A stretch of DNA of 64,000 nucleotides from an uncultured Pirellula sp. GTDB lineage: Bacteria; Planctomycetota; Planctomycetia; Pirellulales; Pirellulaceae. The notes beneath the pieces were generated by a model. It searched no databases. It was not told the DNA's origin and saw only the letters and a list, made by a program, of their open reading frames with translations. Below are positions 27,632 to 36,994 of the stretch, piece after piece. The position numbers and the translations under genes were made by a program. The stretch spans positions 62,001 to 126,000 of the forward strand of contig CAIOHR010000410.1 in the NCBI GenBank assembly GCA_903858115.1. Reading direction: 5' to 3'. How positions within the stretch are numbered: position 1 is the stretch's first letter; every line of letters starts with the position of its first letter.

Positions 27632-28838
27632 AATACTCTTCGAAAACAATTGGTAGTTGTGAACCATACTCTTTCCAATGAATCGCGAGCGGGCGCTGGC
27701 CTGTGGACGCGATGACGTTGCAATTAAATTCATGAACGATGGCATCGATGTTAAAACGCTCCATCCAACCTTCGCCTAGCGAACCAGGATTTCGAAAGTT
27801 TGACTTTGTAGCGCCTTCGGAAAACCACGTATGCCTTCTCAAAAGAGATTCCAAAAGCTCCATGCGCTCCAGGTAGTTTGTCGTATCTCCCTCCAATGGC
27901 CGACTGATGTGTAGTTTTCCGTTCCCATCATTGTGCAATTCGAGCGCGATCGATGGAGCTTGTCCTTTGGCGATTTGCTGGTCTATCCACTTTTCCAAGG
28001 CCGCATTCTCTGGAGCCAGTTCTGGATTGGCTGGCTTGTCCCAATTCCGATTCAAGTCCTTTCCCATGGAATTGAAACGCGTTCTTCCCCGGGCTACTCC
28101 ATCTTTGTTGGCCATCGGCAATATATGAATACAGAGGTTCTCTCGCCATCGTGCAACATCCTTGTCGTTTCGCAACATACGATCTATCACTCCGTCCACA
28201 ACCCAATTCCCTCCCGCTTCCCATGGATGGGCGCGAGCGCGAAGGAAGACTTGATCACGAGCTTTTTCGTTTCCTAAGCGAATGATCTCCAGCGATCGTC
28301 CTTCGACAGTTTGACCGATTACGTCGATCGATACGGCAGGATGGACTCTCAATCGATTCAACATCCTATCGAGGTCTGACAGTCGATAGGGTTCGACTCT
28401 TGCTACGAACAGCTTATCCGACTTTAGCAAGAACTCTCCAAAAACGCGTCCATCTGAAGTAGGACTTAACGAGACCGATCTCCACACTTTGCCATCTTCG
28501 GAGATCACAACACTCAAAAGTTCCTTGGCTACACTACCTGGAACGCCGTTCCATACATTGTCGAGATTGTTGAATTCAATACGTAAACTCTTGTCGGCTT
28601 CGCCATGGACACAAAAATGAATATGCCCGGCCGCGCGATTTGGCGAATCGCGTTCATGATCGTAGGTGAGGTAAATCTGAAGCGTACCGGTCGTATCCAC
28701 TTCGTACCAAAGTGGAGACGCATTTTCGAAAAGCGTGTCGACATAAACGACTTTCGATACTTGCGATGTTTGGGCGATGTTAGAAGACGACAGGAAAAGG
28801 AACAGGACGACAATGGCAATGGTTTTCCGGCAATTCAT
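27612..28838 (-). CDS. Secreted M14-family zinc carboxypeptidase
   Basis: This 408-residue protein has a signal peptide (about 1-22), an N-terminal beta-sandwich of about 150 residues and a C-terminal M14 carboxypeptidase domain. The layout is like the AGBL/cytosolic carboxypeptidase subgroup. Zinc ligands are His204 and Glu207 in RAHPWEAGG and His302 in ELHNDGNG. The substrate-binding DLNRNWDKP lies at 261-269, and an HEFN near 370 may hold the catalytic Glu. It probably trims C-terminal residues from peptides outside the cytoplasm. The ATG has AAGG eight bases upstream. The 3' end overlaps the histidine kinase gene tail-to-tail. Confidence 0.88.
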   Translation of the reverse strand: MNCRKTIAIVVLFLFLSSSNIAQTSQVSKVVYVDTLFENASPLWYEVDTTGTLQIYLTYDHERDSPNRAAGHIHFCVHGEADKSLRIEFNNLDNVWNGVPGSVAKELLSVVISEDGKVWRSVSLSPTSDGRVFGEFLLKSDKLFVARVEPYRLSDLDRMLNRLRVHPAVSIDVIGQTVEGRSLEIIRLGNEKARDQVFLRARAHPWEAGGNWVVDGVIDRMLRNDKDVARWRENLCIHILPMANKDGVARGRTRFNSMGKDLNRNWDKPANPELAPENAALEKWIDQQIAKGQAPSIALELHNDGNGKLHISRPLEGDTTNYLERMELLESLLRRHTWFSEGATKSNFRNPGSLGEGWMERFNIDAIVHEFNCNVIASTGQRPLAIHWKEYGSQLPIVFEEYFKLRNH

Positions 28839-29027
28839 TCGACTACCTTTTGATGGATACGAAGTTCTCTGCGGCGAACTTTACCAAAATCGCTAAGAAA
28901 TGAGGGAAGCTCTATCTATTCTAGCAGCCGCAGCCACCGCGACGAAACCGGGGCCGTGTATTGGCTTGGGAATGAACTGGAGCTTCGACACTCAACGCAT
29001 GGGATGTCGATCCACATCTCCCATGAC
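28839..29027. other. Intergenic stretch between M14 peptidase and calpain-like gene
   Basis: About 190 bases on the minus-strand path from the protease stop to the M14 start. No gene or clear terminator is seen. Confidence 0.35.
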
Positions 29028-32000
29028 TTATGAGAAAAGCGAATCGAAATCGGTACCGAAAGCCAAATCGGTCGCAATCGCATGCAAGTCCGCAAGAACG
29101 CGCGCTTCCTCGGAAGTATCTTCGGGCGCCCATTCACAGTTTTGAGCTGGTGTCACCCATTCATGAATGGATCCCACCAACGCCGGTTCCTGCTCTTCGT
29201 TTCCAAAATCAATACTTCTGGATTCGACGCCTGTCGTCGTATCTGCGATGACAGCTCGCGTTTCTACCGTGGTCCAGTTTCCAAGCAATACATCTGTCAT
29301 CGCGCTGCGAACGCTCGTCGTGCTAATGGCAGTGGTTCCAGATGAATCGGTTACTGCGTAAAAGCTGCAGTTCGCTTGTATCTGCGCCCAGCTTACCGAA
29401 CCAGCATGGTTGAATCCCCAAGGGTTGTATACATCGAAAGTATCGGTACCTGCGTTGTAGCTATTGATGATGTAAGCGTGTCCGCCTACCCAACCGCTGG
29501 CGACACTCGAATTCGTCCCGATCGTCACGGCCTTTCCACTCCCAAGGAAGTTGATGAGTTGTTGTTTCGTGGTGGAGGCTACAGCATGATTGCTGGAACT
29601 ATATCCAAGCACTTGGGCGTTGACGTTGGACATCCATCCGCCTTCGATGCCTGCATAAGTATTGGTCCCATTGCGCCCTGCGTTCCCTGTTTCGTTCCAC
29701 TGCGCATAGGCTTTCTCCGCAAGCGCAACCCAAAGGCTGGTCGAGGAACTCGAAGCACTTAAGCCGAGGCCAGAGTAAGCTAATGTCCCATTGGCAAGCG
29801 TAGGAAGTCGTCGATTCACTGTCACGTAGTCAGCCCCGCCGCTCGCGTAGAACCGAATCGTGAACGTACCATCTCCGTTGTCCAGAAACATGTTCTGAAC
29901 GGCTGCTGCGGATCGATCGGCTATCGAAGTGAGCGAAGCGATAAAGTAGCAGTCCCCGAGATAGCCCTGGCGACCGTCGTTTCGCGAAGGGGTTCCATTG
30001 AAGAGATTGCCCGTGGCATTTTGGTAACTTATCCCGCTACCCAAAATTGCTGGTTCGTCGGATCCCATGAACCATTTGTCAACGAGATTGTTCAATTGCA
30101 CCCCGCTGCTTCCCGCTGCCAGATTTCCTGCGTTTTGGCCTTTGTATCGAAGATTTGCCGCATTGCTATTCACAACATCCCTGGCTAGCTCGCGAACATA
30201 CACAGGCATGAAGAATCCACCGGATGTACTAACGACCCATCGCAAGTCCTCCAATTCTACTTGGCTTACCGAGCCATCGGTTCCTGCGCTTCGAAGCAAT
30301 TGAATCATCTCTGCACGTGAGATCGAATTGTCAGAATGAAGTGTATTTGCTAGAGAACGAACCGCAGAAACCGAGGGAGTGGTGGGCGGTGTTGGAGGAG
30401 GTGTCGGCGTTGGAGTTGGGATAACTGGAGCGATCACCGTGATTGGCGATTGGGTAGAGAAAGTACCGACGCGAGCGGTAACCACATAATTCCCTATCAC
30501 AGTTCCAGCGGTGTATACTCCCTGGTTCGATATCGTTCCACCCGTTGCAGTCCAGTTGATGCCGGAACTGACAAGCATAGAGTTGCCAAATTGATCTGTT
30601 CCTGATACCTGAAATCTCGCCGTCGCATTGGACGCAACTTCGCTCGCCGTCGAGTTGATCGAGATCCCCGACAGGCGTTGGGCCACTTGGACAGGAACGT
30701 TGACGGTCAAGCTACCAAGCGCGGCTCGCAGCGTGTAGTTTCCCGCTTTGGAAATGGAAACGGTGGCTACACCGCTTTTGGTTTCAACAGTCGCTCCTCC
30801 TTGAGAAGGAGCCGTGATGGTCGACCATGTCACCGCTGGACTCGATGTCATAACTTTGCCAAATTGGTCTCTTCCTTGCAACGTCACATTTGCAGACTTC
30901 TTGTCCGTCTTCACTGGACTGGCCGTTGAAACGGCGACTCGTTGTTCGTTGAGCGCAACAAGGCTAGTCATTGTTTGCACGACATTGACTTTGAAATCGG
31001 TTTCCGCCATACCACCTTTGACACGGAGGGAATACAGCCCTGATCCAGTGAACGCAATGGTAGCCACGCCTCGATTCAAGGTTCCGGTCGCAGAACCTGA
31101 AGCAGGAGCTTTCACCGTTGACCAAGTCAAACTAGGAATAGATGTCATCGTCTGATCGAATTGATCCAACCCTCGAACCGTAAAACGCTGGCTTGCGATG
31201 GTCGTCTCGATCGGAGTCTGAGAGTTCACGACACCTGCGTCTTGAGTAAGCAATTCGATTCGAGTCAGTATTGGAGCGATAGCAACAGGAATTCGTACTG
31301 CAACATTGCCGGACTTGACTTGAAAACTGTAAGCACCAACGCGATCGAAACCAAGCGTCACTTTGTCACCTGATGCAACTAAGGATGGGCTTGAGCCTCT
31401 CGGAGCTGAGGCGACGCTCCACTCTAACGTTGGCTGGGATTTCATCACACTACCGAACTGATCCAATCCACGTGCGGTCCATACAATGTTATTTCCGGTC
31501 CCTGAAACTGTAGCGTTCGTTGGCATCGCTCGGTTGTTGGAATCGACAATACTGATGGTGGTCAGGGCTTCTACGACGTTGGTTTTCAAATCCACTGTCG
31601 CGTTGCCGCTCTTCGCTCGTAGAGTGTGTGCCCCGAGTTTGTTAAAGGTTAAGACGGATTCGCGACTTCCGGTCGCTGCCATTGGATTCGCGCCCGTTGG
31701 TCCCTTCACTTGCGTCCATGTGACGCTGGGAATTGTTGCCATTGTATTCCCGAATTGGTCTGTTCCTCGAACGACGACTCTCTGGGTTTTGTCAACTATT
31801 GTTTGCTCGTCTGTGATCGTCGCGCCTGACGGAGTAGCCAAGGACAATTGTGTAACGGTCTGAGCAACCGTTACCCGTAGTTTGCTAACGACGGACAATC
31901 CACCCGCATCGCGAGCTGAAACTTGTAAATCGTAATTGCCAGCTTTCGTAAAGTCGACGCGAGTGTTTTTGGCCTGGTTCGAGTCATTGACCGTAAAAGT

Positions 32001-32333
32001 TGCGGTTGATCCGCTAGGTTTAGCAACAACAATCCAAGAGTAGGTAAGTCCCGCCTCTCCTTCTTTGTCGGCACCGAGACCCGTCAGATTGGTAAAGGTC
32101 CCTGTTACTTGGGAGCCAGACACCATCCTCGCTTGCGTTTGCATCGTCGGTGCTGCATTCGTACTAGACACGACATGTGTCGACCCGATGGTGTTAGGAG
32201 ACAGGAGAAGCTGCAGTTGCTGCTGCATACCACCAACTGCGTTCATTAGTCTCGTTTCAAGCTGCTCGACTCCCAGAGGGGTAGTCTTAAAACATTTTTT
32301 ATTCTTACGAGTCTGTTTGAAACGATTCAACAT
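29028..32333 (-). CDS. Calpain-like cysteine protease with Ig-like repeats
   Basis: A large secreted protein of about 1101 residues. Near the N-terminus GVEQLETRLMNAV matches the L-E-Q-L-E-x-R motif seen at the start of many large planctomycete surface proteins. Residues 75-170 look PKD/cadherin-like. Five Ig-like repeats of about 95 residues follow (about 180-660), each with an R-G-x-D-Q-F motif, then a Pro/Thr linker near 665. The peptidase C2 (calpain) core is at the C-terminal end: Cys800 in GYLGDCYF, His957 in GGHAYI and Asn975 in YNPWG, numbered from a GTG at 32348. All three catalytic residues are present. No penta-EF-hand is seen. ATG 32333 is used; the GTG would add five residues. 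Confidence 0.9.
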   Translation of the reverse strand: MLNRFKQTRKNKKCFKTTPLGVEQLETRLMNAVGGMQQQLQLLLSPNTIGSTHVVSSTNAAPTMQTQARMVSGSQVTGTFTNLTGLGADKEGEAGLTYSWIVVAKPSGSTATFTVNDSNQAKNTRVDFTKAGNYDLQVSARDAGGLSVVSKLRVTVAQTVTQLSLATPSGATITDEQTIVDKTQRVVVRGTDQFGNTMATIPSVTWTQVKGPTGANPMAATGSRESVLTFNKLGAHTLRAKSGNATVDLKTNVVEALTTISIVDSNNRAMPTNATVSGTGNNIVWTARGLDQFGSVMKSQPTLEWSVASAPRGSSPSLVASGDKVTLGFDRVGAYSFQVKSGNVAVRIPVAIAPILTRIELLTQDAGVVNSQTPIETTIASQRFTVRGLDQFDQTMTSIPSLTWSTVKAPASGSATGTLNRGVATIAFTGSGLYSLRVKGGMAETDFKVNVVQTMTSLVALNEQRVAVSTASPVKTDKKSANVTLQGRDQFGKVMTSSPAVTWSTITAPSQGGATVETKSGVATVSISKAGNYTLRAALGSLTVNVPVQVAQRLSGISINSTASEVASNATARFQVSGTDQFGNSMLVSSGINWTATGGTISNQGVYTAGTVIGNYVVTARVGTFSTQSPITVIAPVIPTPTPTPPPTPPTTPSVSAVRSLANTLHSDNSISRAEMIQLLRSAGTDGSVSQVELEDLRWVVSTSGGFFMPVYVRELARDVVNSNAANLRYKGQNAGNLAAGSSGVQLNNLVDKWFMGSDEPAILGSGISYQNATGNLFNGTPSRNDGRQGYLGDCYFIASLTSIADRSAAAVQNMFLDNGDGTFTIRFYASGGADYVTVNRRLPTLANGTLAYSGLGLSASSSSTSLWVALAEKAYAQWNETGNAGRNGTNTYAGIEGGWMSNVNAQVLGYSSSNHAVASTTKQQLINFLGSGKAVTIGTNSSVASGWVGGHAYIINSYNAGTDTFDVYNPWGFNHAGSVSWAQIQANCSFYAVTDSSGTTAISTTSVRSAMTDVLLGNWTTVETRAVIADTTTGVESRSIDFGNEEQEPALVGSIHEWVTPAQNCEWAPEDTSEEARVLADLHAIATDLAFGTDFDSLFS

Positions 32334-32555
32334 AAAAGTAGCTTTCACCTGGTGGAGATGAATTCGGCTCGAAAAAAAGCTCGAAACTGCCGATCCACGG
32401 GAAAGCTAGGTCGAAGAGTCTTGACAGGCAAAGAAAATTGAACGCAGTCACATCGAAAATAGCCGCTACAACCACTACAATCGTATTTGAATCACGACGA
32501 TCGATTCTTACGGCGTCCCATTCGAAATATGACTGATTCCTGAGGTGGCGGGTGG

Positions 32556-32945
32556 TCAACGCACAAACCAGTCTGCCTTCGTTGGCAGCTTGTACAATGT
32601 AATGGGGTGACCAACGTGACTAATTACGATGGGCATGATGCATTCGTCGGCGAACTTCTCACTCATAAACTGCAATGTCCAGCAAATTCGAATCAATGCG
32701 CCATCGAGCGACAAGGGGGACCGTGGAGCCACCCACTGCAATGGACGCTGACCTTTTGGGTCCGCAGGCGTCCATGCAGCTTCTATTGCGGTAAATGAGT
32801 CTTCGTCTCCTTTCCCCTCTGTATGCCACTGGAGGATTAGAGTCAACTCGCCTGGCGTTGCTTCGAAATCCCAATGGACAATCCCCTCGATTCGTTCGCC
32901 TGGCCGGTAAACAGGATTGCTTTTGTTAAGTTCAATACGAAGCAT
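32556..32945 (-). CDS. Hypothetical beta-rich protein, possibly arrestin-like
   Basis: This 129-residue protein begins MLRIELNKSNPVYRPGERIEG and alternates strands typical of an arrestin-N-like or immunoglobulin-type sandwich. It has no signal peptide or membrane segment. The start was chosen where the upstream gene stops (TGATG overlap), so it is translated by coupling. Its role is probably tied to the membrane protein before it. The fold is an inference from pattern only. Confidence 0.6.
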   Translation of the reverse strand: MLRIELNKSNPVYRPGERIEGIVHWDFEATPGELTLILQWHTEGKGDEDSFTAIEAAWTPADPKGQRPLQWVAPRSPLSLDGALIRICWTLQFMSEKFADECIMPIVISHVGHPITLYKLPTKADWFVR

Positions 32946-33628
32946 CAGTTCGGTTGCTCCGAATCTAGCGTGGGTGGGAAAATGGAAATGGGAAACTGCT
33001 CCGTCATGTCCGGCCACCAAGCGATCTTCCCTTGAACCTTCAAGACCCAGAGGACTGCATTCCTCGAACTTTTGAAGCTATGCATGGTATCGTGGGGTAA
33101 CTCAAGAACTCGAAACCCTTCGTTGATTTCCGAACGATCTGTTGTCTGTAGCATCGTCTGTTGATGAAAGAGACTGCGTTCCGTTCGGTTTGAAGTGCCC
33201 TGCTTGAAGGTTGCTTCTTCGATTCCCTCCAGTGTAATGAGCAGCTCTTGAATCCTGCCTGTATTGCCCCGATGGGTCCAGCTCACTTCAAATTCAGCGC
33301 CTGGATACAATCGACTCTGACTGCAAACTAGAGTGGGCTTTGGATTGAATATTTGAAGCGTCGCGTAAATCGCACCGAGAAGAACCGCGATTCCCACCAG
33401 GATGAAGATGCTAGCAAACGCGATAACAAACCAGTTTCCATCGCGCACCGAGAAATAGGTTATTGCCCAAGTGATCGAATTCCAAATGATGGCGAAAAAC
33501 CAACAACCGATCGCCATCCCGATCCTCGAATGGCTGCTCGAAAGAACGGTTGGCTCATCGGGTCCTTCTGGCTCCAAAGGCACTGCATCGCAGCGAAACT
33601 CTTGCATTTCTTCCCGTGAATTTTTCAT
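32945..33628 (-). CDS. Two-helix membrane protein, unknown
   Basis: This 227-residue protein has two hydrophobic helices (about 40-60 and 65-95) and a C-terminal domain of about 120 residues rich in beta strands, with CSQSRLYPGAEFEVSW at its start, reminiscent of DUF3592-type proteins. ATG 33628 is used; a TTG at 33673 would add 15 residues. The stop overlaps the next gene's start as TGATG. The P-G-A/E-x-F/I pattern is shared with the following protein's YRPGERIEG, so the two soluble domains may be related. Confidence 0.65.
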   Translation of the reverse strand: MKNSREEMQEFRCDAVPLEPEGPDEPTVLSSSHSRIGMAIGCWFFAIIWNSITWAITYFSVRDGNWFVIAFASIFILVGIAVLLGAIYATLQIFNPKPTLVCSQSRLYPGAEFEVSWTHRGNTGRIQELLITLEGIEEATFKQGTSNRTERSLFHQQTMLQTTDRSEINEGFRVLELPHDTMHSFKSSRNAVLWVLKVQGKIAWWPDMTEQFPISIFPPTLDSEQPN

Positions 33629-33758
33629 CAACGTCTTACTGTTGTGTTGGGATCGACTTTGCCGCAGCTCCAATGTTTTTTAAATCCAAGGTAGAGTCGG
33701 TAGGGCCTAGGAACTAGCATGCTTCATCAGGGCGGTTTGCGACCGAGACACGTATGAT

Positions 33759-34466
33759 CTATCTTCGCTTATTGACAATGGTTAGCTCGTTTCGTATCTC
33801 ATCAACACCTGGCTCAAATCTCAAGAGACTTACGAGAAGATCTGCTTGCCGTTGCGAATCAACTTGACCTCGAACAATTGCCAATCGTCCGACCATTTCC
33901 AAGCCGATGTTAGTGCCAGCTAATCGTGTTATTCGGTTTTGGATAGCCTGCAATGGTAGCTCCTGTCCGCTATTGGCTTCCACTTGCTCCGGGGAATTCA
34001 CGGAAAAACCTTCATCAAACTCAAGACGTGGGTAGTACATTCCGGATGCTGGTTGGAGCGGGACCGGGCGATTCCCGGTGCGATCCTTAGGAATACGCAA
34101 GGTGTCCACCGCACTCTGCACTCGGCCCACGCCTATCGCTTGCGTAGCCCCCACAAACCCCTGCTGATCCGTTCTGTTCGAGCCGACGAAGTCATTTCTC
34201 GCTCGACTTCCACGAACGAATCGACCGCTCACTGTAGAATTGATTCCGCTGTCGGTCGCCGTTACACCATTACTCGGCAACCCAGTTCCAAAATTGCTGG
34301 TTGCTCGCGCTCCTGGCTGCTGTCGTCCTGAAAGTGAACTTATGGGGCCACCCATAGCACTAGTACGATTGCCAATCAACTGTGCTTGGCACACCTGCTG
34401 TTGCCAAGAGATGAATCCGAAAACGAGCGAAAAAACAAAGACTCCACTTTTCCCTGAAACTCGCAT
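33759..34466 (-). CDS. Secreted BON-domain protein, last gene of the secretion cluster
   Basis: This is a 235-residue protein with a signal peptide (about 1-30), a long low-complexity Gly/Ser/Thr-rich stretch (about 35-110) and a C-terminal BON domain (about 165-232; LEMVGRLAIVRGQVDSQRQ). BON domains bind membranes or secretin-type structures in the periplasm. It follows the GspM-like gene after 17 bases, so it is co-transcribed with the type II secretion genes and may help to anchor or stabilise the outer-membrane complex; that role is inferred. Confidence 0.8.
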   Translation of the reverse strand: MRVSGKSGVFVFSLVFGFISWQQQVCQAQLIGNRTSAMGGPISSLSGRQQPGARATSNFGTGLPSNGVTATDSGINSTVSGRFVRGSRARNDFVGSNRTDQQGFVGATQAIGVGRVQSAVDTLRIPKDRTGNRPVPLQPASGMYYPRLEFDEGFSVNSPEQVEANSGQELPLQAIQNRITRLAGTNIGLEMVGRLAIVRGQVDSQRQADLLVSLLRFEPGVDEIRNELTIVNKRR

Positions 34467-34483
34467 CTATTATTACCTTTTTG

Positions 34484-35398
34484 CTATTCGTTCTCTTTCG
34501 GTGCTGTCACGGATCCAATCGACTCACCCAACTTGATCCAATGCACATCCTGGTTGACATTGACCTGAACTCGATCCGCCTCCAAACTCACGACTTGAAT
34601 CTCATGAAGAGCGACCGGTACGCGCTCCCCAGACTGAATTTTAGCAATCGTCCCCTTCGAATCCACCGTAAACCAAGCTTCGGTCTGCCCTCCCCGGTTC
34701 ACGGTGATTGCCTTTAAAGTAACGTCATACAATGCCTTGGCAAATCCCCGGGCGAATAGATTCCGCTTTACAAAAGCGTTGACGGACTCGCGATCCGCGA
34801 TAATCTCCGGGAGCACGCGCCATTCGGTAACCTCTGTATCGTTCAACGCCCCCTCCAAGCTCAAGACTTGTATCGAGAGACTGACATCTAGCCGACCTTC
34901 GTTTCCGATTGGATTCAATGTAAGGGATGTAACCTTATGCAAAATACCGGCGTTTCGAAACTCGTCGAGAAATGCGGCTAGTTTGGAAAGCGACGCTTGT
35001 CCACGCAACGTAAAATCGATTCGACTGCCGATCTTTTCACGTTTCCCCTTCTTCGCCCTTGAGCGAATTTCGAGAGGAGCGGGTTGGGAGGCATCGACGG
35101 TCGAAGAGGTGAATTCAAATTGCTCAATCTTCCCTAGCAACCATTTTTGATAAACGGATCTCGCTGCTTGTGGATCTGAAGGCAGTGCTCTCGCCAGGTA
35201 ATCATCATTCCGCTTTCCGATTTTTTGGGCCAGTAGTTGCTGTTGCTTGGACTTCTTTAGATCGCTATCGAGATCTTCCAATTGCTGCGTCAATTGCAGT
35301 TTCGGTTGCTCCACCCAAGAACGATACGTGGAATCGGCTCCATAGAGCCCAAACACACTCGCTCCTCCCGCAATTAGCCACTTGGTTCGTGTGTTCAT
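34484..35398 (-). CDS. gspM: GspM/PilO-like inner-membrane protein with a GspC-like C-terminus
   Basis: A 304-residue protein with one N-terminal membrane helix (about 8-22), a coiled-coil stretch (30-65) and a PilO/GspM-type ferredoxin-like domain (about 80-195). The last 90 residues look like the GspC homology region: an NLFARG start near 218, a short strand pattern, then SGERVPV and a final WIKLGESIG. GspC normally links the inner-membrane platform to the secretin and is otherwise missing from this locus. The ATG overlaps the GspL stop by 4 bases (ATGA). The GspM placement is fair and the GspC part is tentative. Confidence 0.7.
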   Translation of the reverse strand: MNTRTKWLIAGGASVFGLYGADSTYRSWVEQPKLQLTQQLEDLDSDLKKSKQQQLLAQKIGKRNDDYLARALPSDPQAARSVYQKWLLGKIEQFEFTSSTVDASQPAPLEIRSRAKKGKREKIGSRIDFTLRGQASLSKLAAFLDEFRNAGILHKVTSLTLNPIGNEGRLDVSLSIQVLSLEGALNDTEVTEWRVLPEIIADRESVNAFVKRNLFARGFAKALYDVTLKAITVNRGGQTEAWFTVDSKGTIAKIQSGERVPVALHEIQVVSLEADRVQVNVNQDVHWIKLGESIGSVTAPKENE

Positions 35399-36978
35399 TT
35401 GGATGGTCCGACCTGAGAATCGGGTTGTTTGTCTAAGTCGAAACTCGATGAACTCTTACTATCGCTCGGAGAGGAAACAGGTGGCGCAAATCGCTTGTCG
35501 ATCGGTGCGTTTGCAGCAAACTTTATACTTGTCTCGAAGTGCCAGGGATAGTCGGAGGTCTCCGGACTTTGGCTGATCTGTCGGCTCAACACAGAATACT
35601 TTGCACTCTTCAATCGATCCTCCAACACGGAAATGTATTCCTGTTGATTCACTTGAACAGAAAGATCAATTGCACCACCGCTTCCTGAAAGATTGGCGGT
35701 CAGTCGTCGTACGGTTGCGTTCTGCCCTTCAGGCAGTCTCTTCGATAACTCGTTGAGTTCCGTAAGCCAATCGGTTTGGTTGGAAAGCCAGTCCTCAACC
35801 GCTTGAACTTTGTCCGCTTTCTGTTGGTACTTGGAAGTCACTTTGGATGTATTGGAAAATTCCGTCTCGCGTTGAGCGACTTCGTCTTTCAACTCGCTAA
35901 TGTCACTCAGCATTACATATGCAGCAATGGCTGCCGCTGCTGCGATCAGTCCACCGAATGCACTGCGCCGCACCCAAGGGTTCACGGGTTTGGGTGGTTG
36001 TTTCGGATGAAGAAGATTGACTGGGAGACACTTATGAAAATAGTCCCATGCGGCACCCAAGTTCGGAGCAATCACTCCATTGATCGGCGCTGCGAGGGGT
36101 GGCACTGGGCTGGAATCATTCCAGCCTTCGCCCGGATCGACAATACTGACCGTTAAGTGTTCATGGCTATTCAACGCAGCGGTTACGCTCGTTGCAAAGG
36201 GACTATCGCCGAGGAACGCGAGTTGGATTGGAAGGGTAGCGATGTGATGTGGCAATAATGTGAGGCAACGCTCCACTTCGATGGCCACTTGTTCGGCGAC
36301 TCGTTCCGAATCGTCCGTACTATTTCGAATAGATCGAAGCAACATCGGCATCGCATCGTGGCACATCGATATCTCAGTCTCACCAGGGTAAAACTGAATC
36401 GCGATAGCAAACCCATCCTTCAAGACAGAATGCCGTTTCATCAAACTGAGTGGTCCTAGATGTCGTGCTCCAACTCCAACCAATTTGAGTCCAGACGTTG
36501 TGGCTTGATCTTCCAGCGATTGTAAATACTTAGGTTGCGCGCTAAAGACGAGCACGTTGTTGACTTCGGAGTTTGTTCCAACCTCTTGGACTGGCGACGA
36601 TATCGCGAAGTCGACCGTCGGCGGTTCGTGGCCATCCCCATACTGCTGTTCGATCTCGCTCGCCACCATGGCCGAGGTCTCTTTTTCATCCCCCTTGGGG
36701 AGAGTCAGCGTGGAGAGATCGAGTTCCGGTCGCGAGAGGAGGACCAGAACTTGGTTGATCTTGCGATTCGATTGAGTCAAGTGTCCAGCAAACGCAGTGA
36801 TCGGTTTGTCTTGAGGTGTAAGCTCTATCGTACCGGTACTGTTGTCGGTCAAAGGCTCACGCATGGAGCCGATGAAGTAATAGAGTCGCTCTCGATCCCA
36901 ATGAATGACCGCGACAGGCCCCACGCCTGAACGACGATTGGGCATGCGAATGAATTTGGAAAGATCTGGAACTATCAT
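35395..36978 (-). CDS. gspL: GspL-like platform protein (PilM/PilN-type)
   Basis: Protein of about 527 residues. The first 320 residues look like an actin-like (PilM/GspL cytoplasmic) domain. One membrane helix near residue 375 (GGLIAAAAAIAAYVML) is followed by a periplasmic coiled coil and a ferredoxin-like domain (about 420-500) and a Ser/Pro-rich tail. This layout is that of GspL, which joins the GspE ATPase to the inner-membrane platform. ATG 36978 leaves 17 bases after the gspK stop; an upstream start at 37047 would overlap gspK. Confidence 0.8.
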   Translation of the reverse strand: MIVPDLSKFIRMPNRRSGVGPVAVIHWDRERLYYFIGSMREPLTDNSTGTIELTPQDKPITAFAGHLTQSNRKINQVLVLLSRPELDLSTLTLPKGDEKETSAMVASEIEQQYGDGHEPPTVDFAISSPVQEVGTNSEVNNVLVFSAQPKYLQSLEDQATTSGLKLVGVGARHLGPLSLMKRHSVLKDGFAIAIQFYPGETEISMCHDAMPMLLRSIRNSTDDSERVAEQVAIEVERCLTLLPHHIATLPIQLAFLGDSPFATSVTAALNSHEHLTVSIVDPGEGWNDSSPVPPLAAPINGVIAPNLGAAWDYFHKCLPVNLLHPKQPPKPVNPWVRRSAFGGLIAAAAAIAAYVMLSDISELKDEVAQRETEFSNTSKVTSKYQQKADKVQAVEDWLSNQTDWLTELNELSKRLPEGQNATVRRLTANLSGSGGAIDLSVQVNQQEYISVLEDRLKSAKYSVLSRQISQSPETSDYPWHFETSIKFAANAPIDKRFAPPVSSPSDSKSSSSFDLDKQPDSQVGPSK

Positions 36979-36994
36979 AGCTGTAGATATACGT

